This document shows, one piece after another, positions 1-10,775 of a stretch of 64,000 nt of DNA (positions are counted from its first letter, which is position 1; each line of letters opens with the position of its first letter). The translations under genes were made by a program, and so were the position numbers. The notes beneath the pieces are model-generated. The model did no database searches. It had not been told where the DNA came from and saw only the letters and a list, made by a program, of their open reading frames with translations. This DNA is from Taxawa tesnikishii (nom. ined.) (Eukaryota; Ascomycota; Dothideomycetes; Dothideales). The DNA is taken from positions 586,430 to 650,429 of the forward strand of contig JAPDRO010000022.1 of assembly GCA_030247885.1 (NCBI GenBank), read 5' to 3'.

Positions 1-884
1 TACACGAGGGCTTTCTGGCAAAAAGCTGCGTGAATTAGCCATCGAACCATTACGGGCGTGCAACAGGGCTTACAAGACAAGGGTGATCTGGAGTAGCGAT
101 GGCGCCATCTGCAACAGGAAGGCAGCTGCCAAGCCCAATTGCTTTTGATGTTGTTTGTGCCGAAACAGATCGCAGCGGCGGTGATGGAGCCGATAAAGTA
201 TGCCACATTGAATAGCGACGTGAGAACTGGCCGCTCCTTAGGGTATGCCAACTCTCCGATCAAAGATGAGCCCGAAACGATGCAGGTAGGGATACCGAAG
301 CCTAGGATCATGCGCGCGACTATGTACATCCCAGCTGGGCAGCAACATGAGCTCGGGATCTGTACAATGTTGTTGGAGACTTTTGCTTACCATTGACGGC
401 GAACCCTTGGATGATGGCACCAACGCACATGACCAGAGAGCCCAGACAGATGGACCATCGTCTGCCCAGCCGATCGTTGACGATGGGGACGAAAGGCAAG
501 GAGAGAATGGCTCCGAGCGAGTAGCTTGCTGCAATGATGCCCTTCAGGGAACCTTGCGGGTTGTGAAAGTCTGCCCGAACGTTAGAGTATGGCCTTCGGT
601 ATGCTCCGCCTTACTCACGCGTTGTCCAGGATGGTACAATTTGCAGCGCGTTGATCATCTGGGAGTCGAAACCGGAAGTTAATTCGATGCCCATACTGGA
701 TTAAAAGGTCAGCATAGCAGGCGTCGTCCGAGGATGGGGTCACTGACCATGTTGGGAAGAGCATAAAGTAGATGTAGCGCAGGTTCGGCTTTCTATACCA
801 GGCGACTGTATCCTCCTCCACAATGCGCGTGAGGATAGGATCCGACGCGCCCGTCTCCTTGCTCTTGGGGTTGAGGATGCCCAT
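1..884 (-). CDS. MFS sugar transporter, C-terminal part outside window
   Basis: N-terminal third of a 12-TM major facilitator sugar (hexose/lactose-permease type) transporter, acting at the plasma membrane. Five exons can be read on the minus strand: 748-884, 619-695, 391-570, 74-334 and <1-25, separated by GT-AG introns of 47-56 bases. Family signatures seen are RYIYFMLFPT, then GIELTSGFDSQMINALQ after intron 1, NDRLGRRW (the RxGRR loop 2-3 motif), ARMILGFG, and FLPESPRV (the PESPR motif at the end of TM6). The start ATG at 884 gives the usual short hydrophilic head. The frame breaks at 117-118, where one base is missing from a short G (plus strand) run; adding it restores the expected ALLxM-type helix and the exon phase. 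The gene runs off the left edge. Family assignment is firm; substrate is not known. Confidence 0.87.
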
Positions 885-2967
885 TGTTGCGGCGGCTGCT
901 ATCTATCGTCCGGTTCAAGTCGGGTGGGGTTTCCGCTAATTCGTAGTTTCGTAAGTTTAGGACGTCGTTGTCTGCGCGCTTCACACGACGATCAACACAG
1001 CACGCGCGTTCTAGGAAGAAGCGAGCCTGGAGCGCAGCGCCTGGCGACGTCTCAGAGCGTGAGGAGGACCATTTACTTAAGTCGATCGACTCTGCATGCT
1101 GCCATTCCCGAGGTCCACATGCCGAGTATGGGATGACGGCGCAGTATAGGCTGTTCCGATTGTTTGAGGCATAGTAGCAATGCCTAAGCGGCTTGACCTT
1201 GGCTTGGCTAGTCTTGTAAACCCCGGACCTCCAGCGGCTTGGGATGAGCTTACGTCTGCCACAAGAAGGGCGGAACCGCTACACGCTAATTCGGAGCGAA
1301 GTGCCGCAGACTTGGATACGACAAGAGCCCGCCTGAAATGAGAACTCATCCATCTTGAATGCGCGTGATCAGCACGTCCGAGTCCGATGTATACTGCAGC
1401 AAGAGGATCTGGGGTAAATCTGGGGCCCCAAAAGAGTCCGTCCTCAGGGTCTGGGCTCGGCTCCATGGGCCGACGGAGCGAGTCGGAGTCGAGCAACAAC
1501 CCTGATATCGAAGATGTGCAGGATCAAGAACTGTCCGAAACCCATTCGGTGATGCAGTTGGCCTGGTGCCAAGCCCATCCTACCCCGCAAAAGTACAGGC
1601 TGAATGTGTTAAGGTAAGCTGCCAAGCGGGTTAATATAACAAGCCAAGGCGCTTCAGCAGAGCAAGCAGTTGGAACGGCGCAGGTGACCTGATGTTTGGA
1701 GATTCCTATCGGCCAATGTAACGTACTCTGGCCCTGGCCTCGGTGATGTTGCAATGTCTGTCGCGCATATTACTCCGCGGAAGGAAGGGCACCAGAGACA
1801 AGGACAAGTCGTGTAGCACAGGTCACATTGAAGCGTGAGGGAGGAGGTCTGAAGATGAACGCAAATGGGTCATTCGTTACGGAACCCAAACAAACGTAAC
1901 AAAGCGATCTGGCCAGCAACCGCTATGCCGTGTTCATCTCGGAAAGAAAATCAGTCAGGTGAAGCAGATAGACTACCACGGAGTGGCCTTGACGTACTGT
2001 GTTGTGGTACTCGTCCCAGATGCGAGATAAAACCAATTGTAGTTTTTACACAGGGCCTCGCGGGATCAAATCTACGCCAGAAGCGGCATACAAATTGACA
2101 TGCGTTCTGAGAGATACACGGCTTATTCTGCCTGTTGGAACAGGTATATCTCGAGCAATATTGCCTCAAACACCCTGCGCAGTTTGTCTCTCTTGATGCA
2201 TGTATGATTTCGAAGCGCACTGTTGCGTCGAGAGCAGAGCGAGTTCGCGTAGACTTTTGTGAAACGATTTTGCATAGTCCCTGCGGTGAAGTTTTCAGAC
2301 ACTACTACGCGTTATCTTATGACCTAGCCGCTCCTCCAAGAGTTTGACTTTCGGGTACCGCGCCGCCAAACTCCTTCGACCTCCTTAGCCAATCACAATC
2401 CGCGCTAGAGCCCTCAACCTTATACGCGCAAGATTATTATTAGAATAAGATTTACTAGAAAATTATACTGTAAAGGTCAGGATGCGCTGGCTCGTGGGCT
2501 GCAGTCGGTCTATCAGTTGCGATGAAACCATGCACAAGCACCATCGTTGTCGAAATGAGCATGACCAGAACTTACTTACGTACTATGCCGCATAACGAGA
2601 CGACGGAAGAATTTGTTATAGTAAAGTCATTAGCGGAGCTCAATTCATCTGAGCATGTTTATACGACAAAGCTCCATTGCGGTGTGGGCTCATGAGAAAA
2701 CCTTCTCGAGATGCTCAACAAGTGTACCATGGAATGAGTACGCTGTGGAGATGTAGGTTGTGTAACAGACTTCTGCCTTCTTTCTCGCCACATGTCTGCC
2801 TAGAGTTGCACGACATAAAAGAATTCTCTTCCCCTCGGTGTACTCATTCCCATTCCCTTCCTTCATCACACCCCAAGTCGCCAGCGACCAAGCAACGACA
2901 ACCAAGCACCGACAACAACAATCACAGCGACCTCAACAGCAGCAAGAAAAGAACCAGAACAGCAATC
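885..2967. other. Intergenic, no supported gene
   Basis: About 2 kb between the transporter and the secreted-protein gene. The open frames here are short, overlap on both strands, and show no recognisable domain. A small AT-rich patch lies near 2430-2470. Promoter functions for both flanking genes are likely here but no specific site can be supported apart from the TATA-like element listed separately. Confidence 0.5.
2814..2821 (+). promoter_or_regulatory. TATA-like element of the secreted-protein gene
   Basis: CATAAAAG lies about 150 bases upstream of the ATG at 2968, followed by a CT-rich and then CA/CAA-rich leader typical of highly expressed fungal genes. Position and composition only; no start site data. 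Confidence 0.4.
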
Positions 2968-3411
2968 ATGCAACTTCCAAAGATAATCCTGGTCGTCATG
3001 GCCGTCTGCGGTGCCGTTTTGGCGACTCCAGTCAAGGGCCGCCCAGATTCATGGAAACCCGTGCCATACTGGGAATTGCCTCAGTGTGTCGTAAGTCCTT
3101 GTTGCCTGACTATACCATCGCCAAGCATGACACGAGGCTGATACGACATGCAGCAACAATGCATGCTCGAGAGCCCTGGTTACGACATCAAAACAAAGTC
3201 GATGAAACAGTACTGCGGGTTCAAGGGGAGAGACAAGATGGAGATGTGGACGGTGAAGAAGTTCATTCCATGCTGCAACCGTGAATGCCCTAAGGAGCAG
3301 AGGGATCAATTTTCGAAGGGTGAGTTGTGGCTGAGCGTCCTGAATCTCGAACCGTGCTGACGAGGAACAGAATCCCTGCGGTGGCACAAAGACGTTTGCG
3401 GATGGAACTGA
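2968..3411 (+). CDS. Small secreted cysteine-rich protein, effector candidate
   Basis: Three exons (2968-3090, 3154-3319, 3371-3411) joined by two GT-AG introns give exactly 110 codons, a 109-residue protein. Residues 1-19 form a signal peptide (positive start, hydrophobic IILVVMAV core, ALA-type cleavage site). The mature part has seven cysteines at about residues 40, 44, 62, 81, 82, 86 and 106, i.e. C-x3-C, C, CC-x3-C, C. The opening PxCxxxC resembles the start of CFEM and related fungal secreted domains, but the full eight-cysteine CFEM pattern is not met, so I do not call it CFEM. Small size, secretion, cysteine content and a subtelomeric location next to repeats fit a host-interaction effector; this role is inference. 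No relative is recognised with confidence. Confidence 0.72.
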
Positions 3412-4429
3412 GAGCTTGGCGAAAGAAGCGTGATCGTGGCAGCAAATACCAAAATGCTTGGATGCGGTGTGGAACATGTGCCGGATAAAAGCCCCGTCAA
3501 GCGCGTCAAGCCTACGGGCTTGCTCAATGAACCACACAAGGACCGCGGCAGAAGTGCATACGTAATCCGTCGTGACCAAGCTGAGCATCAAGAGCGCACC
3601 CAATGTGATAGTGGACTGATCGAGCAACTGTTTATCGATCTTCGGCCTCGCCGCCTTTTGGCAGAGAACCAGCATAGTCTCTTGACCTTCTCATAATGTC
3701 AGCTTCTTGTGTTGATTAGCACCGTTGCTGTACGGTGATTCGCACCTTGCTTGGATCTTTCTCCAATATCACGTGAGTCAGACTGGACAGCAAAGAGGTC
3801 GATAGAGCAAAAACTGTAGTCAACATAGAAAAGAAGTCAACTTCTCCCCAATTGCAGTAGGACTTGATCATACCTTACGCTCTGGAGAGCATTTGGGCGT
3901 CTTGGACGAGACTGAGTGATCGTGATGCTCTGAATCCGGTTTGGAACATGGCCACTTGACCGCCGGTATGCATTGATTGGCGTCTTCGACATAGCGCGGC
4001 ACTCATGCCTACCCTGTTCAAGGCTGGATTGGTCATGGTACTTTGTGGCTTCGTGTGTTCTATGGATCTGGATGACCCGATATGGCGGCGGTAGGCATCC
4101 GTGTTCAGATCTTGGGATGGCGTGACCTTCGTATTTGCGACCTGCGTCAAGGGGTCGCCGCGACAAGCTTGTCGACAAGCTGACAGATGGATGCTCGACG
4201 GCATGCTTGTGTCGAACAAGCGTAAGCTGCCGCAAGCTAGAACCATGGAGGCCCGAGTAGAAGCGATGGAGAAAGAATGTTTGCCCCGGCGCGTTTCGAT
4301 TCATCCACCAATGTTGACATTGACAAGTGATGTCTCGAAAACGCTCGTCAGTGGCCAGGATATGTCGAGCTTGGGATAGTAGCATGAAATGTCCAGCTGT
4401 AGAGAAGTTTGCCCATGGCCCTGTCAAGA
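3412..4429. other. Intergenic, no supported gene
   Basis: Open frames of up to about 200 codons exist on the minus strand here, but they are mutually overlapping, low in recognisable motifs and one runs antisense through the secreted-protein gene. I see no coding evidence and no clear repeat before about 4.4 kb. Confidence 0.45.
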
Positions 4430-5860
4430 ACGGGCACAGCAGGACAAGCCAAGAGGAACGCAGATAGAGTGTTGTTCATGTGCGCGTATCGTGGCAAAGC
4501 ACGTTGGCCTGGTTCGGCGGACAGTGTGGTGGAAATGGACCGGCTGACTACGTCAGGGCTAGGATCGGACATATGAGGTGGCAGAGTTCGTCGCGGCAAA
4601 GCTTCGCCGCTGGGCAGCGGCGTAGATAGAAGTGGATATGTCAGAAGAAGACCAGCAATTTCCACAAGAAGGTATGTCGGCCAGTGACAAGTGCTGTGGC
4701 AAAGCACACATCGACGGGTTAACATTTGGCTGAAGCTTGACCCTCCTTGCGGATACGCTTGTGTATGTCCGAGACGCCAGAGTCGATCCGGCATGACTGT
4801 AGCGCTGGACAGCGGACATTGATGGAATGTGTAACACACCGAACCTTCCAGTACAGCCATGAAAAGCGCGTCGTCCTAGGGTATACGCTGTGGCAGAGCG
4901 CATGTCGATATGGGCTTGAGTATAACCGAATGACCCAGCCAGGACCTATCTCGAACGTCTGGGATAGTAGAATATGCCGGAAGACGCTCCGGAGATGGCA
5001 TTGGTTGATGCACGAATGGCAGAAAACACCGGAAACGCCCATGTGAAGAAGGTTGATGATATCATTGGCTTCCTTGGCTACAGCAGCGAGTGGAAGGAGT
5101 GAGCCCGGTTGCAGTTGTGTTGGTTCCTGATGATTTCCAGTATGGAGAGGTTACCAAGAGATGGGGGAAGGACCGCGAAGTTTGCGCAGTTTGCACCGAA
5201 CGTCAAATCTTTGGCCGTCGCCGTCGCAATGTCGCAATGTCGCAGTGTCGCAGATCTTACAACATGCCCATATCACCATCGACAGGTGCTAACTCTTGCA
5301 GGCGCGTAGCGTGTCTCCTCTCATGCAGTCGTGCAGAATGTCGCTGCGGTGATTCTTCTCCCGGCGGGCGTCGTCATTGCGTGAGCCTGCCGCCTGCGAC
5401 GGGTTTCCAGGACAAGTGCTGTGGCAGAACACATTGGTTTGTTTCGTTGAGCATGCTTGGGGCCCTATCAGCTGGAGTAGACATGAGAGAAACTGGAGTA
5501 ACTATGGGAAGAAGGTCGCCCAAGAGCAAGTGCTGTGGCAGAGCACGTTGATGTGGTTGGAATATGCTGTGACATTGACACGAATTGGAGTGAACATCGC
5601 AGCGTAGACCGAGGACAAACACGGTCAGAAAATGATCCAGGGCATGTGCTTGCGGAACTGAACGGACCAACTGGGCGCAGATCGTCGTGGCACCAGAGTT
5701 TGTTTGCAGCAGTGGTTGAATTGCAACAGGCTTCGCCGTTCGGCAGTGGCACTAGTCGAACCAAACGTGGCAGGAAAGAAGACCAGGAAGGATGACCAGG
5801 AAAGGGTAGGTTGTTCGTAGGCCAGGACTGCTGCGGCAGAGCACATCGATGGCACACAGT
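4430..5860. repeat. Dispersed degenerate hairpin repeats (GTGCTGTGGCARAGCAC)
   Basis: A core close to GTGCTGTGGCARAGCAC followed by RTYGATGTGG recurs on the plus strand near 4491, 4691, 4887, 5416, 5529 and 5828. Spacing is irregular, about 110-530 bases. The core is an imperfect inverted repeat (GTGCT ... AGCAC around a GTGGCA loop), so each copy could form a small hairpin. A second shared word, CTTCGCCGYTSGGCAGYGG, occurs near 4600 and 5731. The intervening DNA is diverged. No protein frame follows the repeats. This looks like an old, decayed repeat family; its origin is not recognised. Confidence 0.5.
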
Positions 5861-6140
5861 CGAGCGTGGAGGCCTGTATTGGTTCGAGCTTCGTTCTTGG
5901 TTTGAACGGCTGGGCGAAAAGCGGAGTGTGCAAGTGGCTGAGCGAGAAAACGACGTGTGGATGGCTGAACAAGAGCCGATATTGGGATGGCTGGACGCAA
6001 GTCGGCGTTTGGATGATTAAATGGAAGCTGACGTTCGAGCGAACGAGCATTTGACTGGAAGTGTCGCATGCTGGACGCTGGACTGGCTGAACGAGAGCTG
6101 ACGATGGGTGGGCGAGCGAACAACTGGGCGCTTGTTTGGT
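5861..6140. repeat. Degenerate short tandem repeats (GGCTGAACGAGAGC-like)
   Basis: The stretch is built from loose repeats of words such as TGGCTGAACGAGAGCTGACG, GGCTGGACGCAAG and GGTTGAACGC at roughly 25-45-base intervals. The minus-strand open frame through it has a biased composition that follows from the repeats, so I treat the region as non-coding. From 6141 to 6475 I see nothing else. Confidence 0.4.
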
Positions 6141-6475
6141 TGAACGCTGAGGGTTTGGTGCTATGCATTTGGCTTGGACCAGAATCGAATGCAGGACATG
6201 CAAAAGAGAGAAGATGGTTGATATGTCGACAGGTTGGTTGCATTGTTGATGTTGCGATTCTGACAATTGTCTCCCCGACACCACGTAGAGGCGCAAAGCA
6301 TTATCGGGGTTCCCAGGAAGGTCACATCTAGCAGACCGCGGTAACGGCATCACTACTGCTAGACTCCTGGGTGCCTAATGATGGGGGCCGGTGGGAAGTC
6401 TGTACCACACGCATCAAAAGGACTTTTCTAACGGGGGGCTTGCCTTTCCCTCCGAGTGAGTTTTGCCAGGCGTGC

Positions 6476-7575
6476 CTACGCCACGTCCCTGCGCCGGAGT
6501 GCAGCGGGCTCGTTGCCCGTGTCGCTGTCTTCGAAGCCGCTGAAGCGGGCTTCTTGACGGCGAGCGAGACCCTGCTGCCTTGCCGGACGGTCCAGAGGAA
6601 TAGAAGCCAATCCAGGAGTGATGCGTGACATCCTCTGCTGCTTGATCTTCAAATGGGGAGCCATGGGGAAGTCCTCGTCCTGATCGTCGGCTAACAAGAA
6701 CCTTGCAATTGGTGGAAGTCGCCACACCGCCAACCACTGCCAGGGTGGTCCCATGAGCCACCCAAGATTCTTGCGCCACCCCTGGTCCCAGGCGGAGCTG
6801 TCGGTCCCGAAACGACACGCCGCGTAGGCCCCGAGGTCTCCCGTGACACGAATGGTGGAGCCAAACCTGTCTGGCGCGAAGAGATTCTTGCCAAGCATCT
6901 CCCACCATGCTCGGGCCAGGAAACCGAAGGTCTGGAGGATGATGGGAACCGCGAGAATTGCCACAACCGCGAACCCAACCTGTAACTCGGTCCTGTACCT
7001 CTCCATGCACAGGCCCGCAACTGTGCAGCACAGGGCGAACAGGGCGTAAAATGGGAGAAGGCCGCACAGGAGAACGTACGCCTTCACATTGCGAAGGTAG
7101 ATGCCGGCATTGAGCCAGCCGCACCAGTGATCCCAGAGGGGCAAGCAACGGTTGATGGCCGAGGCGTGGTACACCCGGTTGCCCTTGAAGATCTCGCAAT
7201 GGTCGCAGAACCGCCGCCGGTTGTCGCTCGTTACTTGCATGTAGCGAGGCGCGGGGGCAAAATCAACCAGAGGCTCTCGCCGAGCATGGTAGTTGCCGAC
7301 GATCCATACGACGGCCCAGAGCAGGAGGGACAGCGAACTGAGGGTGGCGACCGTGACGAGGAGAGCCCAGCCGACACGTGGGTGGCAGTATGCCACTGCG
7401 AAGGCCTTCTGCTGGGGGCGCAGGCGGCGATAAGGGCCAACCAGGCCAGACGATATGCCAGGACGTAAACGCTGGCGGCGAGGAAACCAGCAATTCCCAG
7501 TGGGTACAACCACAGGGCCACATATGAGAACCAAGCCACCTGGCATTGGTATAGGAAGTTTCTGACGTGGTTCAT
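6476..7575 (-). CDS. Divergent DHHC-type membrane protein (palmitoyltransferase-like)
   Basis: Intronless minus-strand gene; with one missing base restored it is 367 codons. N-terminal part (from ATG 7575) has two hydrophobic helices, then a third (about residues 80-105). Next comes a cysteine-rich block: RRRFCDHCEIFKGNRVYHAS, then NRCLPLWDHWCGW, followed by N(x)G(x)YLRNVKAY and two more hydrophobic segments. This matches the order TM2 - DHHC-CRD - TM2 of protein S-acyltransferases in Golgi/ER or plasma membranes. Differences: the signature is DHWC rather than DHHC and the HCS-type cysteine of the zinc site is replaced (YHASA), so zinc binding and activity are doubtful although the acyl-accepting Cys is kept. 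The frame breaks inside the five-base run at 7414-7418 (one base short); the in-frame upstream alternative start gives a Pro/Arg-rich, non-membrane N-terminus and is less likely. Confidence 0.68.
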
Positions 7576-8039
7576 TGTGCGAAAAGGGATTCTTGGTATG
7601 AGAAAAGGGGTCGTATAGCAGGAGAACCGTCAAAAATTGAGGAAGAGGAAGAGAAGAGGAAGCTTCGCGGAGATTGTTGAGATACTATCACAATGCAAGC
7701 GGCTAACTGGCAACATCCGCCGCCTGCATGTGCGTGACGTTATGAGAGCATTTAGAGGGGCAAGGGCAGTCGCGGCCAACAAAATCGTACGTCACAGCAG
7801 ATCTCTACGGAAGGAGACAACTGCATTCAGAGTACTATAGCAATGCAGGCGCTATCTCTGAACTTGCAGACTTGTGCCAAAGGGGCCATGAGCCTTTGGG
7901 ATCTGCCTGCCTCCTATCTAGAGGGCCCGAATATAGTCCAGCGCTATACGTTATTCGAACATGCGAAGTTGCTGCAGAATCACTATACGAATGCGTGCAT
8001 CCTTTCTGGCCTGGCTAATGGGACGTAGAGCTGACTACC
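7576..8039. other. Intergenic, no supported gene
   Basis: Presumed promoter of the DHHC-type gene (transcribed leftwards), containing an A/G-rich patch around 7635-7670. Nothing else is recognisable before the satellite begins. Confidence 0.4.
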
Positions 8040-9280
8040 GTGCTGCAGAACTGCTGGCTCACGTGGGGCGACGGGCGCGCTTTCCGCTAAAGGTAGTGCA
8101 CGGCGAACCGTTTATCTGCCCGCAAAGTTTGATGAGCTTGCATTTGTGTAGTCACATATGCACCTTCCATGATATGGTGCATATGTGCGCTGTCACCTCT
8201 TACAAGTTACTGTCCTCTCTGATAGCGGCAGGTCAAGCGGGCGTGACAAATCTTCTTGACCTGATTCCAAGCATGGCGCCTGCACAGTTTGATGAATTCT
8301 TGCATTGGCATAGTACCATATGCACCTCCCATAAGCAAAGGATTGCGCTGTCCCTTCTCTGCATCCCTTCTTGCTGTCCGCTTTGGTAGTGGCAGGCCAA
8401 GCGGGCCTGACAGATCGTTTGAACCTTGTTGCAAAGATTGTGGTTTTGAAGTCTTGCATTAGTATAATCTCATATACGCCTTCCTCAGTGTTGGTGGGAG
8501 TCCTTGTTTTGACTGCCCTCTTTGAAAGCGGCAGGTCACATTAGCCCAGGACCTCTTTCAGACCCTGTGGCAGGGATGATGCTCTTGGGCGCTTGCATTG
8601 ACATAGCGACTGATGCACCTCCCATAGTACGAATGTACGCTGTCCTCTTTGATGGCGCGCTATCCTTCTGGTTGTCCTCTCAGGGAACGGGAGGCTACGT
8701 CAGCTGAAGATTGTTCTGGATCCCGAAGCACGAGCAGTGCATCTCAATGCATGCATCTTGATAGTGTTTCAGAGCTCCTTCCCCACGACCTTCAGAAGTT
8801 AGCCTGCCTCGGAATCTGACTACCCGCTTCGAGAACGGCAGTTTTTATCAGTTGCAGAACGTTTTGGGTCCCAGAGAAACGAACAGTATCTGTTGAATAC
8901 ATGCATTACATGGTGACCTGATGCACCTTCCCTGAACCTTTGTAAAACTAGTAGGTAATGCAGTGTTGACTGGCCTTTGTGGAGGGGCGGCTACCCCAAC
9001 TGATGAATATCATGGGTCTTCGTAAAGAATGTAGTACTTTGCAAGACTTGCATCTGCATAACACTTTTCTGATATCTTGTAGGGCCTACTAAAGATCTGA
9101 AAGCTCCGTGATCTCGACTGCCCTCTATGAGAGTGGCAATGAATCCGCATATGAGAGAGCTCGTTGATTATAGAGTGACGAACAGTTCTCTTGCACGTTT
9201 GCATTCGAATAGCATGCTCGACATCTGTCTTGAGTATCTGTACATCAGATTGGTCTGGGTGTAAGATAGCGAGGCCTCGC
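8040..9280. repeat. Degenerate ~150-bp tandem satellite, about eight units
   Basis: Two landmarks recur in register. A TTGCATTNRNATAGT ... ATGCACCTCCCAT box occurs near 8138, 8303, 8457, 8594, 8743, 8900, 9048 and 9199. An AGCGGCAGGTCA-like box occurs near 8224, 8388, 8526, 8689, 8831, 8985 and 9130. Both series step by about 138-165 bases, mean near 150. Units are 50-70 percent alike by eye, strongest at 8138-8460, weakest after 8740. No open frame follows the period. The repeat length is close to a nucleosome repeat. Confidence 0.6.
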
Positions 9281-9750
9281 AAACTCTCTGGAGCCGTACC
9301 GTCGGAAGATCGTTGCTCCCATCAATAGAGAAAGCCAGGAGTTAAGATGGCTCCTGCTGGGTCCGTTTGCAGCCATTAGAATGCTCATATGAAGAACGGA
9401 TGCCAATCGCACGCTGCCGCTGTGGTCCGGGTACTTGACTCATTTCGGATAGAAGAGATTCACGAGTCATTTTACGATGACTCATGGAACCTCGACAAAG
9501 GGTGTGATTCATGTGATAACCGTCCAGGACTGCACAGGCCAACGGTTCTGGACAGAAGGCTACAGAATCCACCCACCCACGTTACGTCATGAAATAAACA
9601 TCACAGTGACTTTTCGACGATGTCTCTGCTCGCTTGTCGACAGAATGCTGTCTGTCTCAACAGTTTGAGTAGGTGGCCCACAAGCCTGATACCAGACACC
9701 TTTTCCCTTTGCAACTCAACACCATCCCTCGTTACATCGAACTTGTCACA
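9281..9750. other. Intergenic, promoter of the NmrA-like gene
   Basis: Sequence between the satellite and the ATG at 9751. A CT-rich stretch (about 9700-9750) precedes the ATG in a GTCACAATGGTC context, typical of filamentous fungi. No specific regulatory site can be supported. Confidence 0.4.
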
Positions 9751-10700
9751 ATGGTCAACCTCGCTATCGTCGGGGCCTCTGGAAAAATCGGCGGAGCGAC
9801 ACTTCGTTCTCTACTCTCCGAACATCTTATCCCAGCCTCCGAGATCATCTGCACGACCTCCGCTCAGCCCTCCGACCCCAAATGGGAATCACTGTCTAAG
9901 CAGGGGTGCAAGTCCGCCACGCGACCTTTGACGACCCGTCGTCGTTTGAGAAAGCGCTCGCCGACTGCGTGAAACTCTACCTGGTTTCCTCCCCTCGCAT
10001 CGCCATGGATTTCGACAACGCTCCTCACGGCCAGGGAAGAGAAAAGGACCACTTTGTCGCCATCGATGCGGCGAAGAAGGCTGGTGTCAAGCACATCTAC
10101 TACACGTCGTTGGCGTTCCAGAATCCATCTAAGAGCGGGGTGATGACGGCACATGAGCGGACGGAGGAGTACTTGGCGAAAGTGTGTCAGCAAAGTGATA
10201 TGCGATACACTATCATACGCGAGGGGCTGTACAACGAATCGTGGCCGCTGTACTTCGGACACTACGATGTCAAGAGTGATGAGCGCGATGAGGTCCCTGT
10301 GGGTGGTGATAGCCCGATCAGCTGGACTGGCATTGCGGATCTGGGACTGGCGAACGCGCTCGTGATTGCGAGTCCCAAGACGGATTATGCGGGTAAGACG
10401 TTCTACTTGTCGAACACGAAGGACCCCAAGAGCTTGAAGGATATCGCGAAGATGGTGTCTGAGGCGAGGGGCAAGGAGACCAAACTGAAGGTGGTATCAA
10501 GGGAAGAGCACGAGGACTACTATGTCAATGAGAGGAAGATGCCGGAGCCTATGATCAAGTGGTGGGCGAAGACCTACGATGCGCTGAGAGATGGGGAGTG
10601 CATGATCAAGGATACCACATTTGAGGAATTGCTATCCAGCAGGGGTAGGACGCCCAAGCCCGTAGAGCAAACAGTCAAGGAAATGATCGGCGGGGCTTAG
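9751..10700 (+). CDS. NmrA-like NAD(P)-binding reductase/regulator
   Basis: Atypical short-chain dehydrogenase of the NmrA/QOR2 type, cytosolic, 317 codons once one missing base is counted. The N-terminus shows MVNLAIVGASGKIGGATL, a beta strand and the GxxGxxG dinucleotide-binding loop. Later segments typical of the family are AAKKAGVKHIYYTSLAF (the strand-4/active-site region), YTIIREGLYNE, and ISWTGIADLGLANA. The C-terminal half forms the substrate lobe. The frame breaks at the GGGG run 9903-9906: one more G joins the two halves without loss of sequence. Such proteins reduce quinones or sense NADPH/NADP; the substrate here is unknown. It is intronless and convergent with the next gene, with only 75 bases between stop codons. 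Confidence 0.8.
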
Positions 10701-10775
10701 AAGCTCATCGCTGTGTGACGTTAATCGTCTACCTCTCCGAGCATGCGTCCCACATCTCAATCGTCAGGCTCGTGC

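Noticed and set aside
3049-3675. 208-codon minus-strand open frame
   Set aside because: It runs antisense through the spliced secreted-protein gene, has no recognisable domain, and overlaps other random frames.
5625-6353. 242-codon minus-strand open frame
   Set aside because: Its composition follows the degenerate repeats at 5.86-6.14 kb; no domain or start context.
6414-7199. 261-codon minus-strand frame and the upstream extension of the DHHC frame to 7633
   Set aside because: The first is a shifted shadow of the DHHC-type gene. The second replaces membrane helices by Pro/Arg-rich sequence; the frame from ATG 7575 joined at the C run is better.
8040-9280. CRISPR-like array
   Set aside because: Units are too long and too diverged, with no spacer pattern, and the organism is a fungus.
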